From Eubacterium sp. (GTDB lineage Bacteria; Bacillota; Clostridia; Oscillospirales; Acutalibacteraceae), in assembly GCA_024696725.1 (NCBI GenBank), contig JAILGO010000195.1, positions 1-11,811 on the forward strand: a stretch of 11,811 nt of DNA. Direction: 5' to 3'. The notes beneath the pieces are model-generated. The model had not been told where the DNA came from. It made no database searches and was given only the letters and a program-made list of their open reading frames with translations. A program made the translations under genes and the position numbers. Position 1 is the first letter of the stretch. The number at the start of each line of letters is the position of its first letter. Shown here piece after piece: positions 11,788 through 11,811 of the stretch.

Positions 11788-11811
11788 ATTTATTATTTAT
11801 ATAATGGGATA

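Noticed and set aside
1..11811. CRISPR arrays, tRNA/rRNA genes, insertion sequences, riboswitches
   Set aside because: No regularly spaced repeats, no cloverleaf-like segments, no transposase or terminal inverted repeats, and no recognisable riboswitch core were seen on either strand.

Overview
The window looks like chromosome from a Gram-positive anaerobe of the class Clostridia, most plausibly a gut or rumen Oscillospiraceae/Ruminococcus-like organism. Supporting signs are AAGGAG-type ribosome binding sites before most genes, sigma-A-like promoters with extended -10 elements (TGnTATAAT), intrinsic terminators, a cytoplasmic GH30 glycosidase paired with a GPH-type sugar symporter, and repeated use of SpoIIE/STAS partner-switch proteins. 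The species assignment is inference. No rRNA, tRNA, CRISPR array, insertion sequence or complete mobile element was seen.

Layout. 1-205 (+): 3' end of a gene with a nucleoside-phosphorylase fold. 243-896 (+): VanX-type D-Ala-D-Ala dipeptidase homologue, closed by a bidirectional terminator shared with the convergent STAS gene at 949-1245 (-). 1460-5088 (-): two-gene sugar-use operon, a GH30 glycosidase overlapping (ATGA) a GPH symporter that has an extra charged C-terminal tail of about 285 residues. It has its own strong promoter with an operator-like palindrome. 5335-8791 (-): tightly packed three-gene operon of a STAS protein, a multipass acyltransferase-like membrane protein, and a membrane receptor that joins a PP2C/SpoIIE phosphatase to an RsbW-type kinase domain. 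8964-10076 (-): membrane-anchored metallophosphoesterase. 10090-10413 (+): decayed fragment of a large surface protein. 10398-10964 (-): protein resembling a degenerate HATPase. 11208-11681 (+): LURP-one/YxjI-like protein with a textbook terminator. A near-consensus promoter points out of the right edge.

How the genes may work together. The central theme is partner-switch signalling: two STAS paralogues (98 and 99 aa, both with a YISSAGLR phosphoacceptor loop), one receptor carrying both a STAS phosphatase and a STAS kinase domain, and possibly a nucleotide-site-less HATPase relative. No sigma factor lies in the window. The product between STAS and phosphatase is a membrane acyltransferase-like protein, so the output could be envelope modification rather than transcription; this is inference. 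The GH30/symporter pair is a separate carbohydrate-import unit.

Start corrections that matter: the dipeptidase starts at 243 (the GTG at 234 lies in its Shine-Dalgarno), GH30 at 5088 (the longer frame to 5289 runs through the promoter), the second STAS gene at 8791, and the acyltransferase at a GTG at 8488.
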